The notes beneath the pieces are model-generated. The model had not been told where the DNA came from. It worked only from the letters and a program-made list of their open reading frames with translations, and made no database searches. Below, in pieces: positions 24,618 to 36,444 of a DNA stretch of 64,000 nucleotides. Made by a program: the position numbers and the translations under genes. This DNA is from Myotis daubentonii. Lineage: Eukaryota > Chordata > Mammalia > Chiroptera > Vespertilionidae. Position 1 is the first letter of the stretch; the number at the start of each line of letters is the position of its first letter. The stretch lies in assembly GCF_963259705.1 (NCBI RefSeq), contig NC_081844.1, positions 10,711,715 through 10,775,714 on the forward strand, read 5' to 3'.

Positions 24618-25540
24618 CTAGAGGCCCGGTGCACAAAAATTTGTGCACTCGGGGGGGGGGGGGTCCCTCAGCCCGGCCTGTGCCCTCTCGCAGTCTGGGA
24701 CCTCTCGGGAGATAACGCCCTGCTGGCTTAGGCCTGATCCCAGGTGGAAGAGGGCAGGCCCAATCCCTAGGTGCAGCCCCTGGTCCGGCTCAGAGCAGGG
24801 TCGATTGGGGAGTTGGGGCGCCGCCGCCTGTAATGCACAGAGCAGGGCAGATCAGGAGGTTGCGATGCCACCCTCATTCACGCTCAGGGTAGGGCTGATT
24901 GGGGGGTTGGGGCACCGCCCCCTGTCACACTCAAGGCAGGGTCGAAGGGGAGGATGCGGCACCACCCCCTGTCATGCACAGAGCAGGGCCCATCAGAGGG
25001 TTAGGGAGCTCCCCGCTGTCATGCACAGAGCAGGGCCCATCAGGGGGTTGAGGAGCTCCCCCCTGTCACACACAGAGCAGGGCAGATCAGCGGGTTGGGG
25101 CGCCACCCTCTATCACCCACAGAGCAGGGCCAATCAGGGGGTTTGGGCGCCACCACTGTCACACTGAGGGCAGGGCCAATGGGGATGTTATGGCTCTACC
25201 CCGTCACACAGAGAGCAGGGCCCGTGGGGGGCGGGGGGGGTGTTGGGGCACCGCCCTCTATCACCCACAGAGCAGGGCTGATCAGGGGGTTGGGGCGCCA
25301 CCACTCTCACACTCAGGGCAGGGCCGATGGGGAGGTTATGGCTCTACCCTGTCACACACAGAGCAGGGCCCGTGGCGGGGTGGTGGGGGGGGGGATTGGG
25401 GTACCGCATCCTGTCACACAGAGTAGGGCCGATCAGGGGGTTTGGGTGTTGCCCCCTGTCAGGCTGATCCCATTGCCGGGAGGCCTCGCGGCTCCGCTGA
25501 CCCCAGTGCTGGGAGGCATATTACCCTTTTACTATATAGC
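24618..25540 (-). mobile_element. Helitron H4 with internal GC-rich tandem repeats
   Basis: The 3' end is at the left: CTAG at 24618-24621, then GAGGCCCGGTGCAC and its stem partner. The 5' end is at about 25540 (complement of a TATATAGTAAAAGGGTAATATG-type start). The interior consists of about ten imperfect tandem units of roughly 50 bp with AGAGCAGGGC and GGGGGTTGGGGC words. The long open frames across it are a by-product of GC-rich repeats. Confidence 0.87.
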
Positions 25541-26071
25541 ATAGAGGCCTAGTGCACGGGTGGGGGCCGGCTGGTTTGCCCTGAAGGGTGTCCCGGATCA
25601 GGGTGGGGGCCCCCACTGGGGTGCCTGGCCAGTCTGGGTGAGGGGCTGAGGGCTGTTTTCAGGTTGGGGGTGACTGAAGCTCCCAACTGCTCCTTTTTTC
25701 CTTTTTTTTTTTTTTTTTTTTTTTTTTATATTCTGGGCCAGCTTTAGCTTGAGGCTTGGCTCCAGCTCTTAGGCCTCCACTGCTGAAAGTAGGTTTCTGG
25801 CGTTTGCTTACAATGTTGCAAATCTGCTGGTTGAAGTCCGGTGGTATTCGTTACAATGTTTCTTAAACTGCAGGCTCAGAGGCCTGCAGCCGCAAACAAG
25901 GAACGTTGGTTTCCTCCGTCACTGAGGCAAGCAAGCCTCATGTTAGTTTCAAGCTGCCTGGCTGCTGGCCGCCATCTTGGCTGACAGTTAATTTGCATAT
26001 CTCGCTGATTAGCCAATGAAAAGGGTAGCAGTCATATGCCAATTACCATGTTTCTCTTTTATTAGTATAGA
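25541..26071 (-). mobile_element. Helitron H5, abutting H4
   Basis: Its decayed 3' terminus ATAG (25541-25544), followed by AGGCCTAGTGCACG, lies directly at the 5' end of H4. Its own 5' end is at the right, complement of TCTATACTAATAAAAGAG, ending GA at 26070-26071 before T. It shares GCCAATGAAAAGGGTAGC with H2. Confidence 0.87.
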
Positions 26072-26600
26072 TTATTATTATGATCTCTGTTGTTTCATTT
26101 ATATAACTAATTTTCCTCTTTCATTTTCCTACTCATTTTTTTTCTTTTTTACACTACCCAGTTTTTTCTCTTTTCTTTTAATCCTGATTTCTCATATTTT
26201 TTATTTTCCTTATTTTAAGTCTATCTGCTTTCTCCTCTATTTTCCTTTTCAATTTGTTTCTTATCTTTTCAATTATTTTCTCCCTCCTTTATTTTAAACC
26301 ATTTTCCTTCCCATATTCTTCTAATTCTTTATTCTTATTTTCTTTAATTCAGCTCTGTATCTACATATGCTTCCCTCCCTTTCTTGTTGTCTTTTGTGTT
26401 TTTTTGTTTGTTTTTTTTGTTTTCTCCTCATATTTTTTCTTTCTTTTTTTTCTATCATTCTTGCTCTCTTTTTTCTTTCCTTATTCTTTCTCCTCTTGTG
26501 GTTCCTTTTTGTTGGTGCTGTATGATCTTGTGTACATTTTGGTTTTGTTTCTTCTGTTTAGTGTTTTGTTTTGTTATATTTTGTTCTATTCGGTCAGCTC
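26072..26600. repeat. Polypyrimidine-rich tract in the L1-A 5' UTR
   Basis: About 500 bp are almost pure T/C with TTTTCTTTCC-type words. It continues a tract that starts near 21890 and was split by the ORF1-only element and H4/H5. Phe/Leu-rich open frames here come from base composition. Confidence 0.85.
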
Positions 26601-26910
26601 TCCACAACAGCTCACATGACGTAGTCAGAGGTGAGCCATATAGTCGTCCTGAGAGGAGATTCCACCCAAAATAGAACAATAACATTCAAGACCGAACTAT
26701 AGCAATAGAACACAAATAACTCAAGTAAGGGACTCTGCTAGAGCACCCAGCTCAGGAGATCTATGAGACTGCACCACTGGGTCCCACAAAACACCTACTA
26801 TATAATACCACCCCCCAAAAAATCTGGGAGGCATGGCAGTTTGATCTAATACAGAGAGACAAAAAAACAAAGGGACAGCAAAAAGGGGGAGACAAAGAAA
26901 CAACCCCCAA

Positions 26911-27800
26911 ATGAAAGAAAAGAAGGAACCACCAGAAAATGAACCAAATGAAATGGAGGTAAACAATTTGTCAGATAAAGAATACAGAGCAATGGTAATA
27001 AGGGTGCTCAAAAAATTCATTGAGAACTACAAGCAACCTAATGAGAATTATAAGAGTCTCAATGAGAGCTACACCAACATGAAAAGAGATCTTGAAACAA
27101 AAAACAAGAATCAATTGGAAATGAGGAATGGCATAGCTGAAGTAAAGAACACCCTGGAAGGATTCAACAGTAGACTAGAAGAAGCTGAGGAAAAAATCAG
27201 TGAATTTGAAGACAAGGTAGAAAAAACACCCAATCAGAGCAACATATGGAAAAAAATTTTAAACCAGGGGGTGAGTTTAAGGGAGCTTTCAGACAACATG
27301 AAACATAACAACATTCACATTATAGGTGTACCAGAAGGAGCAGAATCTGAGAAAGAAATAGAAAACCAGTTTAAAGAAATAATAGCAGAAAATTTTCCAA
27401 ACCTGATGAAGGAAAAGTCACTCAAATTCAGGAAATACAGAAAGTCCCAATTAAAATGAACCCCAAAAGACCCACACCTAGGCACATATTAATTAAATGG
27501 CAAACATTAAAGACAAAGAAAGAATCTTAAAGGCTGCAAGACAGAGATAGAAGTTACATACAAGGGAGCTTCCATTAGCCTGTCAGCTGACTTCACAATA
27601 AAAACACTTCAGGCCAGAAGGGAATGGTATGAAGTATGCAAGGAAATGAAAACCAAGGGACTGAACCCAGACTACTCTATCCAGTAAGGCTATCATTCAA
27701 AATTAAAGGTGAAATAAAGAGCTTTGCAGACAAAAAAAAAAGTCTAAAAGAGTTTATTACCACAAAACTAGCGCTGCAAGAAATGCTAAAGGGACTGATG
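26911..27800 (+). pseudogene. L1-A ORF1, truncated by frame breaks
   Basis: The frame is open for 182 codons (26911-27459): a charged coiled-coil (KNTLEGFNSRLEEAEEKISE) followed by the start of the RRM (NIHIIGVPEG). It then hits a stop. The remaining C-terminal domain continues out of frame to the EMLKGLM-like end near 27800. The protein class is the L1 RNA-binding chaperone. This copy is not functional. Confidence 0.88.
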
Positions 27801-27848
27801 TAAGAAGAATAAATAGAAAGAGAAGAACACAGGCATAAAGAATAAGAA

Positions 27849-30800
27849 TGGCAATAAATAAGCACCTATTAATAATAACCCTAAACATAAACAGATTAAA
27901 TGCACCAATCAAAAGACATAGGGTAGCTGAATGGATAAGAAAACATGACCCACATATATGCTGTCTACAGACCCACCTCAGAAAAAAGGATTCACACAGA
28001 ATGAAAGTAAAGGGATAGAAAAAAATTTCCAGGAAAATGGGAATGAAAAAAAAAGCTTGGGTAGCAATACTTATATCTAACAAAATAGTACTCAAAGTGA
28101 AGGTCATAACAAGAATAAGGAGGGCCACTTCTCAATACTATAGGGATGGATACAAGAGGATATAACTCTGGTAAACCTATATGTACTCAATACAGGAGCA
28201 TCTAAGTATATGTAAAAAAAAACTTCTAGAGGATTTTAAGGGAAAGATCAACAGCAATACAATCATAGTAGGGAATTTTAACACCCTACTGACATCACTG
28301 GATAAACCATCTAGACAAAAAAAAAATCACCAAAGAAACAGAAATCCTAAACAACACCTAGATCAGATGGAATTGACATTTTCAGAATATTTCACCCCAA
28401 AGCTACAGATTATATATTCTTCTCAAGTGCACAAGAAACATTTTCAAAGGTAGATTACATGTTAGGACACAAAACAAATTCTAAAAGTTCAAGAAGATTG
28501 AAATCATACCAAGCATCTTCTCAGATCACAATTAAATGAAATTAGAAAACAATTACAATAAAAACACTCAAAAATATTCAAACACATGGAGGCTAAATAG
28601 CATGCTATTAAACAATGAATGGGTTACCAAAGAGATAAAAGAAGAAATTAAAAAATCATCCTGAAAACAGGTGAAAATGAACATGCAACAACCCAAAATT
28701 ATGGGACACTGCTCAGTGAAAGCAGTCCTAAGAAGGAAGTTCATAGCACTATAGGCCTACCTCAAAAACCAAGAAAAACTTTTCATAAGTTGTCTTACCC
28801 TACAATTTAACGAATTAGAAAGAGAAGAAGAAAAATCCAGAGCAAGGAGAATGAAGGAAATAATAAAGATCAGAGTGGAAATAAATGACATAGAGACAAA
28901 ATAAATCAATAAAACCAAGAGCTAGTTCTTTGAAAGGATAAACAAGATTGATGAACATCTAGCCAGACTCATCAAGAAACAAAGAAGAGAGGACCCAAAT
29001 AAACAAAATCAGAAACAAAAGAGGTGAATAAATGACCCCACAGAAATATGAAGTATCATTAAAAAGTACTCTGAACAACTATATTCCAACAAACTGGACA
29101 ACCTGGATGAAATGGACATGTTCCTAGAAAAATACAATCTTGCAAACCAATTAGGAAGAATCAGAAAACCTGAATAGGCAGATAACTACTGAAGAAATTG
29201 AACCAGTAATAATAATAATAATAATAAAACTTCCAGTAAACAAAAGCCTTGGTTTGGACAACTTGACAGGGGAGTTTTATGAAAGATTCAAAGAAGAACT
29301 AACAACTATCCTCCTCAAACTATTCCAAAAAATCCAAGAGGAAGGGACCCTTCCAAGCTCATTCTTAGGATTACCCTAATTCCAAAACCAGATAAAGATG
29401 CTACAAAAAAAAGAGAGAATTAAAGGCCAATATCCCTGATGAACAAAGATGCTAAAATCCTCAACAAAATATTAGCAACTCAGATCCAGCAATATATTAA
29501 AAAGATCATACACTATGACCAAGTAGGATTCATTCCAGGGATGCAAGGCTGGTACAATATTTTCAAATCAATAAATGTGATACATTATATAAGTAGATTG
29601 CAAGACAAAAATCACATGATCATATCAATAGACGCAGAAAAATAATTTGACAAAAATCCAACACCCATTTTTTTTATAAAAACTCTCAGCAAAGTGGGAA
29701 TAGAGGGATTATACCTCAACATAATAATAGCCTTATATGACAAACCTACAGCCAACATCATACTCAATGGGAGTGTACTAAAACCATTTCCCCTAAGACC
29801 AGCAACAAGACAGACACCACTTGCACCACTCTTGTTCAACATAGTATTGAAATTTCTAGCCATAGTAATCAGATAAGAAAAAAAAATAAAAGACATACAA
29901 ATTGGAAATAAGGAAGTAAAATTGTCATTATTTGCAGATGACATGATATTGTACATTGAAACCCATAAGACTCCATCAAAAAACCACTAGATTTAATAAA
30001 TGAATTTGGAAACGTAGCAGGATACACAATTAACACCCAGAAATCTATGGCATTTTTATATACCAATAATGAACTCTCAGAAAGAGAAATTTTCTTTAAA
30101 AATTCTATTTACCATTCCAACAAAAAAATTAACATACTTAGAAATAAACTTATCCAAGGAGGTAAAAGACCCACATTCCGAAAACTACAGGACTTTGAAA
30201 AAAGAGATAGAGGAAGATATAAACAATTGGAAGAATATACCATGTTCATGGATTAGTAGATTTAACATCATTAAAATGTCCATACTACCCAAAGCAATCT
30301 ATAGATTCAACGCAATCCCTATTAAAATACGAATGGCATATTCCACAGATCTAAAACAAACACTCAAAAATTTCTAGGGAACCAAAAACAAACAAACAAC
30401 AACAACAAAATGAATAGTTGCAGCAATCTTGAGAGAGAAGAACAAAGTTGGAGGAATCAGATTACAATCTATCAAGTTATACTACAAAGCCACCGTATTC
30501 AGAACAACCTGGTACTGGCACAAGAACAGGCATATATATCATGGGACAGAAGAGAAACCCCAGAAATAGACAAGGAGCCATTATGCTCAATTAGTATCTG
30601 ACAAAGGAGGCAAGAGCATACAATGGAGTAAAGACAATCTCTTCAATAAATGGTGTTAGGAAAATTGGGCAGGAACATGCAAAAAAATGAACCTAGATCA
30701 CCAACTTACACCATACACAAAATAAACTCAAAGTGGATAAAAGACTTAAATGTAAGCCGAGAAACCATAAAAATCTTAGAAGAAACTATAGGCAGCAAAA

Positions 30801-31560
30801 TCTCACACATCTCTCATAGCAATATGTTTACCAATACATCTCCTAGAGCAAAGGAAACTATGGAGAAAAGTAAACAAATGAGACTACACAAAAATCAAAA
30901 GCATCTGCATAGCAAAAGAAACCATCAACAAAATGAAAAGGCAGCATGGGAGAACATATTTGCCAATTACTCATCCGATAAGGGGTTAATTTCCTAAATA
31001 CTAGTATATAGGGAACTCATGCAACTTAACAAAAGGGAGAGAAAAAATCCAATTAAAATATGGGCAAAGGACCTAAATAGACACTCTCCAAAGTGGACAT
31101 GCTAAAGAGAGACATATAAAAAAGTGTTCAGTCATGTCTGAGACATGCAAATTAAAACTACAATGAGGTATCATCCTAAACTTGTTGGAATGGCTATCAT
31201 CAACAAATGACAAGTGTTGGTGAAGATGAAGAGAAAAGGGAATCCTAGTACACTGCTTGTGGGAATGCAGACTGGTGCAGCCTGTGGAAAACAGTATGGA
31301 GTTTTCTCAAAAAATTAAAAATGGAATTCCTATTTGACCCAGTAATCCTATTCCTGGGAATATATCCTAAGAATCCTGAAACACCAATCCGAAAGAATAC
31401 ATGCACCCCTATGTTCACAGTAGCACAATTTGTAATAGCTAAGATTTGGAAACAGACCAAATGTCCATCAGCAGATGAACAGATTAAAAAGCTGTGTTAT
31501 ATTTACATAATGGAATACTATGTGCTGTGAAAAAAAAAAATTCTTACTATCTGCAACAGC
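27849..31560 (+). pseudogene. L1-A ORF2 (endonuclease-reverse transcriptase), degenerate
   Basis: Endonuclease words appear near 28255 (NTIIVGNFNTLL), RT words near 29530 ([15 protein letters not shown]), and the catalytic FADD at about 29933. The cysteine-rich C-terminal region lies near 31200. Many frameshifts and stops separate these. Length and order match a normal L1 ORF2, so the copy was near full length when inserted. Confidence 0.88.
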
Positions 31561-31888
31561 ATTAATGGGCCTGGAGAATATTATGCTAAGCAAAATAAGT
31601 CAGTCAGAGACAGGTAAGTATCACATGATCTCACTCATAAGTGGAATCTAATGAACAAAATAAACTGATGAACAAAATAGATACAAAGGCATAAAAGCAT
31701 GGAACAGACTATCGAATTTCAGAGGGAAGGCGGGGAGGGTGGGTGGGTGAGAAACAATCAATCAAAGAACTTGTATGCATATGTGCATAACTCATGTACA
31801 AAGAGAATAGGGTGGTGAAAGCCTGGAGTAGTGGGCAGGCTACAAGAGGTCAATGGGGAATAAAGGGGAACATATGTCATACTTTTAA

Positions 31889-31898
31889 CAATAAAGTA

Positions 31899-31941
<43 letters not shown>

Positions 31942-31942
31942 A
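31889..31942 (+). repeat. (AAAT)n tail of L1-A
   Basis: AATAAAGTAT is followed by about 11 AAAT units. It marks the 3' end of the L1. Confidence 0.95.
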
Positions 31943-31945
31943 AGT

Positions 31946-32324
31946 GTCTCTGCCATATGTGGGTTATTTTGAGGCTAAAAACAATAGAGACCCTGTGGGC
32001 TCAAGAGAAACATTTGCCTCCTCCCCTTTAACTATGTAGAAAAATTTAAATTAGGGTTTTTGCCCATAATAAAAAGAAATCAGATCTAACCTTTTCTTAC
32101 CTATCTATATGGCAGGCAAATTACTAATTACTGAACATCTGCTCTTCTTATTGTCCTGAAATAACCTTTCTCCCTCTAAAGCCCTCAAGCCTCATCCTTA
32201 GCTCAGAATGCCATATGTACCTCATTTTCCCTGTCTGTCTCTGAATCTCTCATGTTTGCAGCGCCTCTGACTTTCTCATGTATGTGGATTTCCATGCACA
32301 TGAAATTTAATTTGATTTTCTCAG
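31946..32324 (+). mobile_element. LTR-like fragment (ERV-L type), truncated on both sides
   Basis: The words GTGTCTCTGCCATATGTGGG, AACAATAGAGACCCTGTGGG and the CATGCACATGAAATTTAATT end resemble an old mammalian ERV-L type LTR. It begins abruptly at the L1-A tail and ends abruptly at a Helitron. Confidence 0.5.
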
Positions 32325-32878
32325 GCGGGGGCGGATGGCACAACTTGAGGTCCCCCATCAAGCCCTACCGGGTGGGGGACGCAGCCTGAGATGCCCTGTC
32401 AAGCCCTGCTGGGTGGGGAGCACAGCCTCAGGTCCCCTGTCAAGCCCCACTGGGTGGGGGGTGTGGCCTGAGGTCCCCTGTCAAACCCCACCAGGTGGGG
32501 AGCACGGCCTTAGGTCCCCCGGCCCAGCGCCAGGGCAGGGGGTCCGGCCTCAGGTTCCCTGGCCGGGTGCTGGGGCAGGGGGCACGGCCTGAGGTCCCCC
32601 GTCAAGCCCCACCGGGTGGGAGGCACAGCCTGAGGTCCCCTAGCCTGGTGCCAATGCAGGTGGTGCGGCCTGAGGTCCCCTGTCAAGCCCCATGGGGGGG
32701 GGGGGGGCGCAGCCTCAGGTCCCTGCTGATTGCTTGTTAAGGCCCGTTACAGGAACTCGGCCTCTACTATGGGTGCAGCCATCTTGTGTTATGTAAACCC
32801 CCTGCCTCCGTTGTATGCGCCACCATCTTTGTGGCGGAGTGATGGGCAATTTGCATATTCCCTCTTTATTATATAGGA
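32325..32878 (-). mobile_element. Helitron H6, 3'-truncated, with GC-rich tandem repeats
   Basis: The 5' end is at the right: complement of TCCTATATAATAAAGAGGG, with GA at 32877-32878 before T. The inner part is 6-7 imperfect repeats of about 55-60 bp (GAGGTCCCCTGTCAAGCCCC, GGGTGGGG). No CTAG terminus is found at the left. Confidence 0.8.
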
Positions 32879-33005
32879 TAACCAATGAGATAACAGCCCA
32901 AATCACCTGAAGAGATAAATATACATTTCAAATAACTTAATGACTTTGAAATACTGTAAATATATCAGACACATAGCCCATCTATATCTTTATAGATAAA
33001 AGCCT

Positions 33006-33268
33006 TCTATACACATAAAAGCCTAAATGACCTTTATGACTGGACAACTTGCCGGTAGCTATGACACACTGACCACCACGGGGCAGACAGTCAATGCAGG
33101 AGCTGCCCCCTGGTGGTCAGTGCATTCCCACAGCCAACCTCCCATGGCTAGCCAACCTCTCATGGTTCCTCTCCCTGGCCAGCAGGCCTGATTGGCCCCA
33201 ATAGGCCCTGATTGCCAGGTAGGCCAAGGGACTCCATCCATGCACGAATTCCTGAATCGAGCCTCTAG
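33006..33268 (+). mobile_element. Helitron H7
   Basis: It starts TCTATACACATAAAAGCC, carries GACCACCACGGGGCAGAC inside, and ends GAGCCTCTAG (CTAG 33265-33268). It is the same subfamily as H1 and H3. Confidence 0.85.
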
Positions 33269-35503
33269 TCTACACTAATAAAAGAGAAATCTGCAAATTA
33301 ACCATCACTCCGTCACTCTGTCACTCCGCCACTCCATTACACACACCAGCCAATCAAAGCGACTATACAAATTAACCCAACAAAGATGACGGTTAATTTG
33401 CATACACAGGCACCGAGCGAAGACTGAAGATGACTGAAGATGGTGGTGGCCATGGAACTGGAGTGAGCAGGAGGCTTGGGTTGCTCCCTGCCACAGAGGA
33501 AGCCAAGCTTCCCACCGGCCCTGGACTCTGTTCAAGGAGTGACTGGAAGCCTGCCCTGGTCTCCGCTCCAGGAGCTGGGGGGGAAAAAGGAGGGGCTATG
33601 GTAGCCCCCAAAGCCACAAGATGGCGGCACCCAGTCCCCTCAGCCCCGCTGGAGTCCCTGGTCCTGTCAACCCCGCCTGTCAGCGGTCCTGTCAGCGGCC
33701 AGACAGTAGGGCCCATTTGCCTGCTCGCCTGGTTACCGCAGCGACCTGCAAGCAGGCCCTGCTGTTTGCTCTCTGTGGGGCTTGCTTGCCAGCTCGCCAC
33801 ACTTCCCTCAGTCCCACCGGCCCTGAGGCACCCTCCCTGACCTGTTTCTGGCGAGGCCTCTGTGAAGATCCCACCCTCCGAGCGCGCCTGGCTCTGGAGG
33901 AAGCAGGCGGCACCACGGGCTTCAAGGCAGGCAGACCAGCTCCCTGTGTGCTGAGGGCCTGGGAAGACCCCACCAACAGACTTAGCACCTGCCTAGCGAC
34001 CACTGGCCCTGCCCCATCCCAGCCGGGAAAGAGGAAAAGGGAGGCAGGGAGGAAGGGAGGCCTGGAGGACTGCTGAGAAAAACAAAGAGAGACAGAGACT
34101 GGGATGGAGAGATGAAAACAAAACAGACTGGGCCTGAAGAGGCCTGGATGGAAGGGAGGGCAAGCAGAGGGTGGAGTGGCCCCCACTGGCCCCACCCCCT
34201 CCCAGCCAGGAAAGAGGAAGAGGGAGACAGGGAGGCAAGGAGGCCTGGAGGACTGCTGAGAAAAACAAAGAGAGACAGAGACTGGGTGAGATCAGGCCGG
34301 CAGGGGAGGGCAGTTAAGGGTGATCAGACAGGCAGAGGCAGTTGGGGGTGAGATCAGGCTGGCAGGGGAGGGCAGTTAAGGGTGATCAGACAGGCAGAGG
34401 CAGTTGGGGGTGAGATCAGGCTGGCAGGGGAGGGCAGTTAAGGGTGATCAGACAGGCAGAGGCAGTTGGGAGCGAGATCAGGCTAGCAGGGGAGAGCACT
34501 TGGGGGCCATCAGGCAGGCAGGCAGGCAGAGGCAGTTAGGGGAGATCAGGGAGGCAGGCAGAGAGGTTAGGGGCAATCAGGCAGAGGCAGTTAGAGGAGA
34601 TCAGGCAGGCAGGCAGAGAGGTTAGGTGCCGGGAGCCGGTCCATCCTTGCTGTTTCAAGGGACCTGGCATATATAGCATACGGTTCTTAATATGTTTGCT
34701 CACCTTCTTGGCGCTGTGTTTTAACCAAGGTCACCTCTCCGAGAAAGGTTGCTTCCCCAGGTAAGGATTTTCCCCTGAAGTTAGGGAGGGAATAAAACCC
34801 CTTAACTAAGTGCCAGGCGGGTAATTAATCACTTTAACTACGAACAATCATGCTTAAGCTACATAATCTTTACTCCCTGGAATGGAGATAAGAAACGCCC
34901 TAACCTTTGGAATAGAGATTGATGGGATTGAATCAACTGGTATAAATACAGATGTAACAAGACAGAAAGAGACAGAGCTTAGAAGAGAATTCAGAAGACA
35001 GAACCTACACGGAGGCTGGAGACAGAAGAACTTCACTGGAGAGAACATGGCAAAAGATCCTGGACTGAACCTGACTATAGAACATGGCAAGAGAACCTGA
35101 CTAGAACCTGGTGACTGGACCTGGCTGGAGAACCTGCAGAACCTGGCTGGAGATCCTAACCAGAACTTGGCTGGAGATCCTGGCTAGAGATCCTGGCTAG
35201 GCTGCTGATCAACTGAATGCTGTCTCCGTGTCCTTCCTTCTTCGCTGACTCCGTCTACACCTTTGGGAACCCCTGGACCTGCTGGGGTTGGACCCCGGCA
35301 GTTAGGGGCAATTAGGCAGGAAGGCAGAGGGGTTGGGGCAATCAGGCAGAGGCAGTTAGGGGTGATCAGGCAGGCAGGCAGGTGAGCAGTTAGGAGCCAA
35401 TGGTCCCAGATTGCGAGAGGGATGTCCCCAACTGGAGAGGGTGCAGGCTGGACTGAGGGGACCCCCCCCCCCCCCGCACAAATTTCGTGCACCGGGCCAC
35501 TAG
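33269..35503 (+). mobile_element. Helitron H8, abutting H7 and interrupted by a solo LTR
   Basis: It starts TCTACACTAATAAAAGAG immediately after the CTAG of H7. It ends with stem AAATTTCGTGCACCGGGCC and CTAG (35500-35503) before T. The interior is GC-rich with a tandem of about 66 bp (GATCAGGCTGGCAGGGGAGG, GGGTGATCAGACAGGCAGAG) near 34280-34620. A 674-bp LTR sits at 34627-35300. Long open frames near 33430-34270 show no recognised domain. Confidence 0.87.
34627..35300 (+). mobile_element. Solo LTR (class II, betaretrovirus-like) inside Helitron H8
   Basis: Its ends are TGCCGGG and CCCGGCA, a perfect 7-bp inverted pair beginning TG and ending CA. Perfect 6-bp duplications GTTAGG lie outside (34621-34626 and 35301-35306). 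The 6-bp duplication size points to class II retroviruses. A TATA-like GGTATAAATA lies near 34940. No internal retroviral sequence is present, so it is a recombination-derived solo LTR. Confidence 0.88.
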
Positions 35504-36069
35504 TATTATAAGTTAAATTATATTTTTTTTCATGTTGCTTTGAAAATGGACTATTAAGAAACTATGAAAATGTACATCTTCTCTTTTGCCTAGATTCTGA
35601 ACAAGTCTCTTTGAAAAAAAGAGAAATTAGACAAAGAAAATCTGTTAACAACTTAATGATTGTTACATCTTTGTCTACTTTGTCTACTTTCTCTTATGAT
35701 ACACATATTTTGGTTTCCTGTTTCCTTACTTGTGATGGGAGCCAAAAGCCTCTTCCTCTGGTGATCTAGAGAGATGAATGGGAAGAGCAAGTGTAGACAG
35801 AAGAGAGAAGTGCTTAAAGCTGCAACCAGCATGGCTAAGGTTCAAGGTCTGGAGAAAGGGCTGATGCACAAATGGATACACTAGACAAGAAATATAAATT
35901 TAGAAGGCATGGGGAGCCAGGCAGATAACTTCCCTCTAGCAGAGAAGCTTGCTGAAACCCCAGACCCATCATCTTTCATTTACTTGAATACACATTTGCC
36001 CTTTAGGAATGCAAAAAGGCATATCAAAGGTAAAGTTTGGTAAACAGTAAAAGGATTATCAGATTAGGG
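35504..36069 (-). other. Possible LTR remainder of the minus-strand retroviral relic
   Basis: On the minus strand this follows the polypurine tract and LTR start at 36431 and may be LTR sequence, interrupted by the hAT at 36070-36294. I could not find the matching CA end, so the extent is uncertain. No gene is seen. Confidence 0.35.
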
Positions 36070-36294
36070 CCATGGTCGGCAAACCACGGCTCACAAGCCA
36101 CATACGGCTCTTGGCCCGTTAAGTGTGGCTCTTCCACAAAATACCACATGGGGGTGCGCACATACAGTGCAATTAAAACTTCATGACCCATGCACAGAAG
36201 TCGGTATTTTGTGGAAGAGCCACACTCAAGGGGCCAAAGAACTGCATTTGGCTCGAGAGCTGCGGTTTGCTGAGCCACAGTTCGCCAAGCACTG
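36070..36294 (+). mobile_element. Short non-autonomous hAT transposon
   Basis: The inverted ends are CCATGGTCGGCAAACC and a right end resembling GTTCGCCAAGCACTG. The flanking 8-mers GATTAGGG / GGTTAGGG are a near-perfect target duplication. The inner ATTTTGTGGAAGAGCCACAC is shared with the larger hAT at 51636-52113. Confidence 0.83.
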
Positions 36295-36429
36295 GGTTAG
36301 GGGATTGCCTTCAGCCATTCAGCCAACAGGGTAATATAATGCTGATTTTTCAGTTGAATATCAAAGTCCATTAGCCTTCCAGGGGACTTCTCCATTTATA
36401 TGTTAACTACTGTTCTTCTTTGCCTCCGG

Positions 36430-36444
36430 CATTTCCCCCTTTTT
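36430..36444 (-). promoter_or_regulatory. Retroviral polypurine tract and LTR start
   Basis: The minus-strand A5G5A3 tract is followed at once by TG, the normal arrangement at the start of a 3' LTR. The first LTR bases TGCCGG match the start of the solo LTR at 34627, suggesting related LTRs. Confidence 0.75.

Larger units (their letters stand above)
20222..31945 (+). mobile_element. L1-A: long L1 with nested insertions in its 5' UTR
   Basis: It starts with a typical 5' end (CCAAAACATGGCGGCGGAATAG). The 5' UTR continues through 26900, interrupted by a Helitron (20827-21080), an ORF1-only element (21943-24537) and two Helitrons (24618-26071). ORF1 (from 26911) and ORF2 (about 27849-31560) follow, both with stops and frameshifts. 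The 3' end is AATAAAGTAT followed by (AAAT)n to 31945. The RT motif FADD is intact at about 29933. No target duplication was found: the left flank is L1 ORF2 and the right flank is LTR-like sequence. Confidence 0.88.

Noticed and set aside
24643..25544. Long open frames (up to 174 codons) across Helitron H4
   Set aside because: They follow GC-rich tandem repeats of about 50 bp, have no recognised domain, and appear in several frames at once.
26016..26674. Phe/Leu-rich frames resembling a membrane protein
   Set aside because: They are translations of a polypyrimidine tract in an L1 5' UTR.
33430..34270. Open frames of 130-167 codons on both strands inside Helitron H8
   Set aside because: They overlap on opposite strands, are Pro/Ala/Gly-rich from base composition, and show no known domain.
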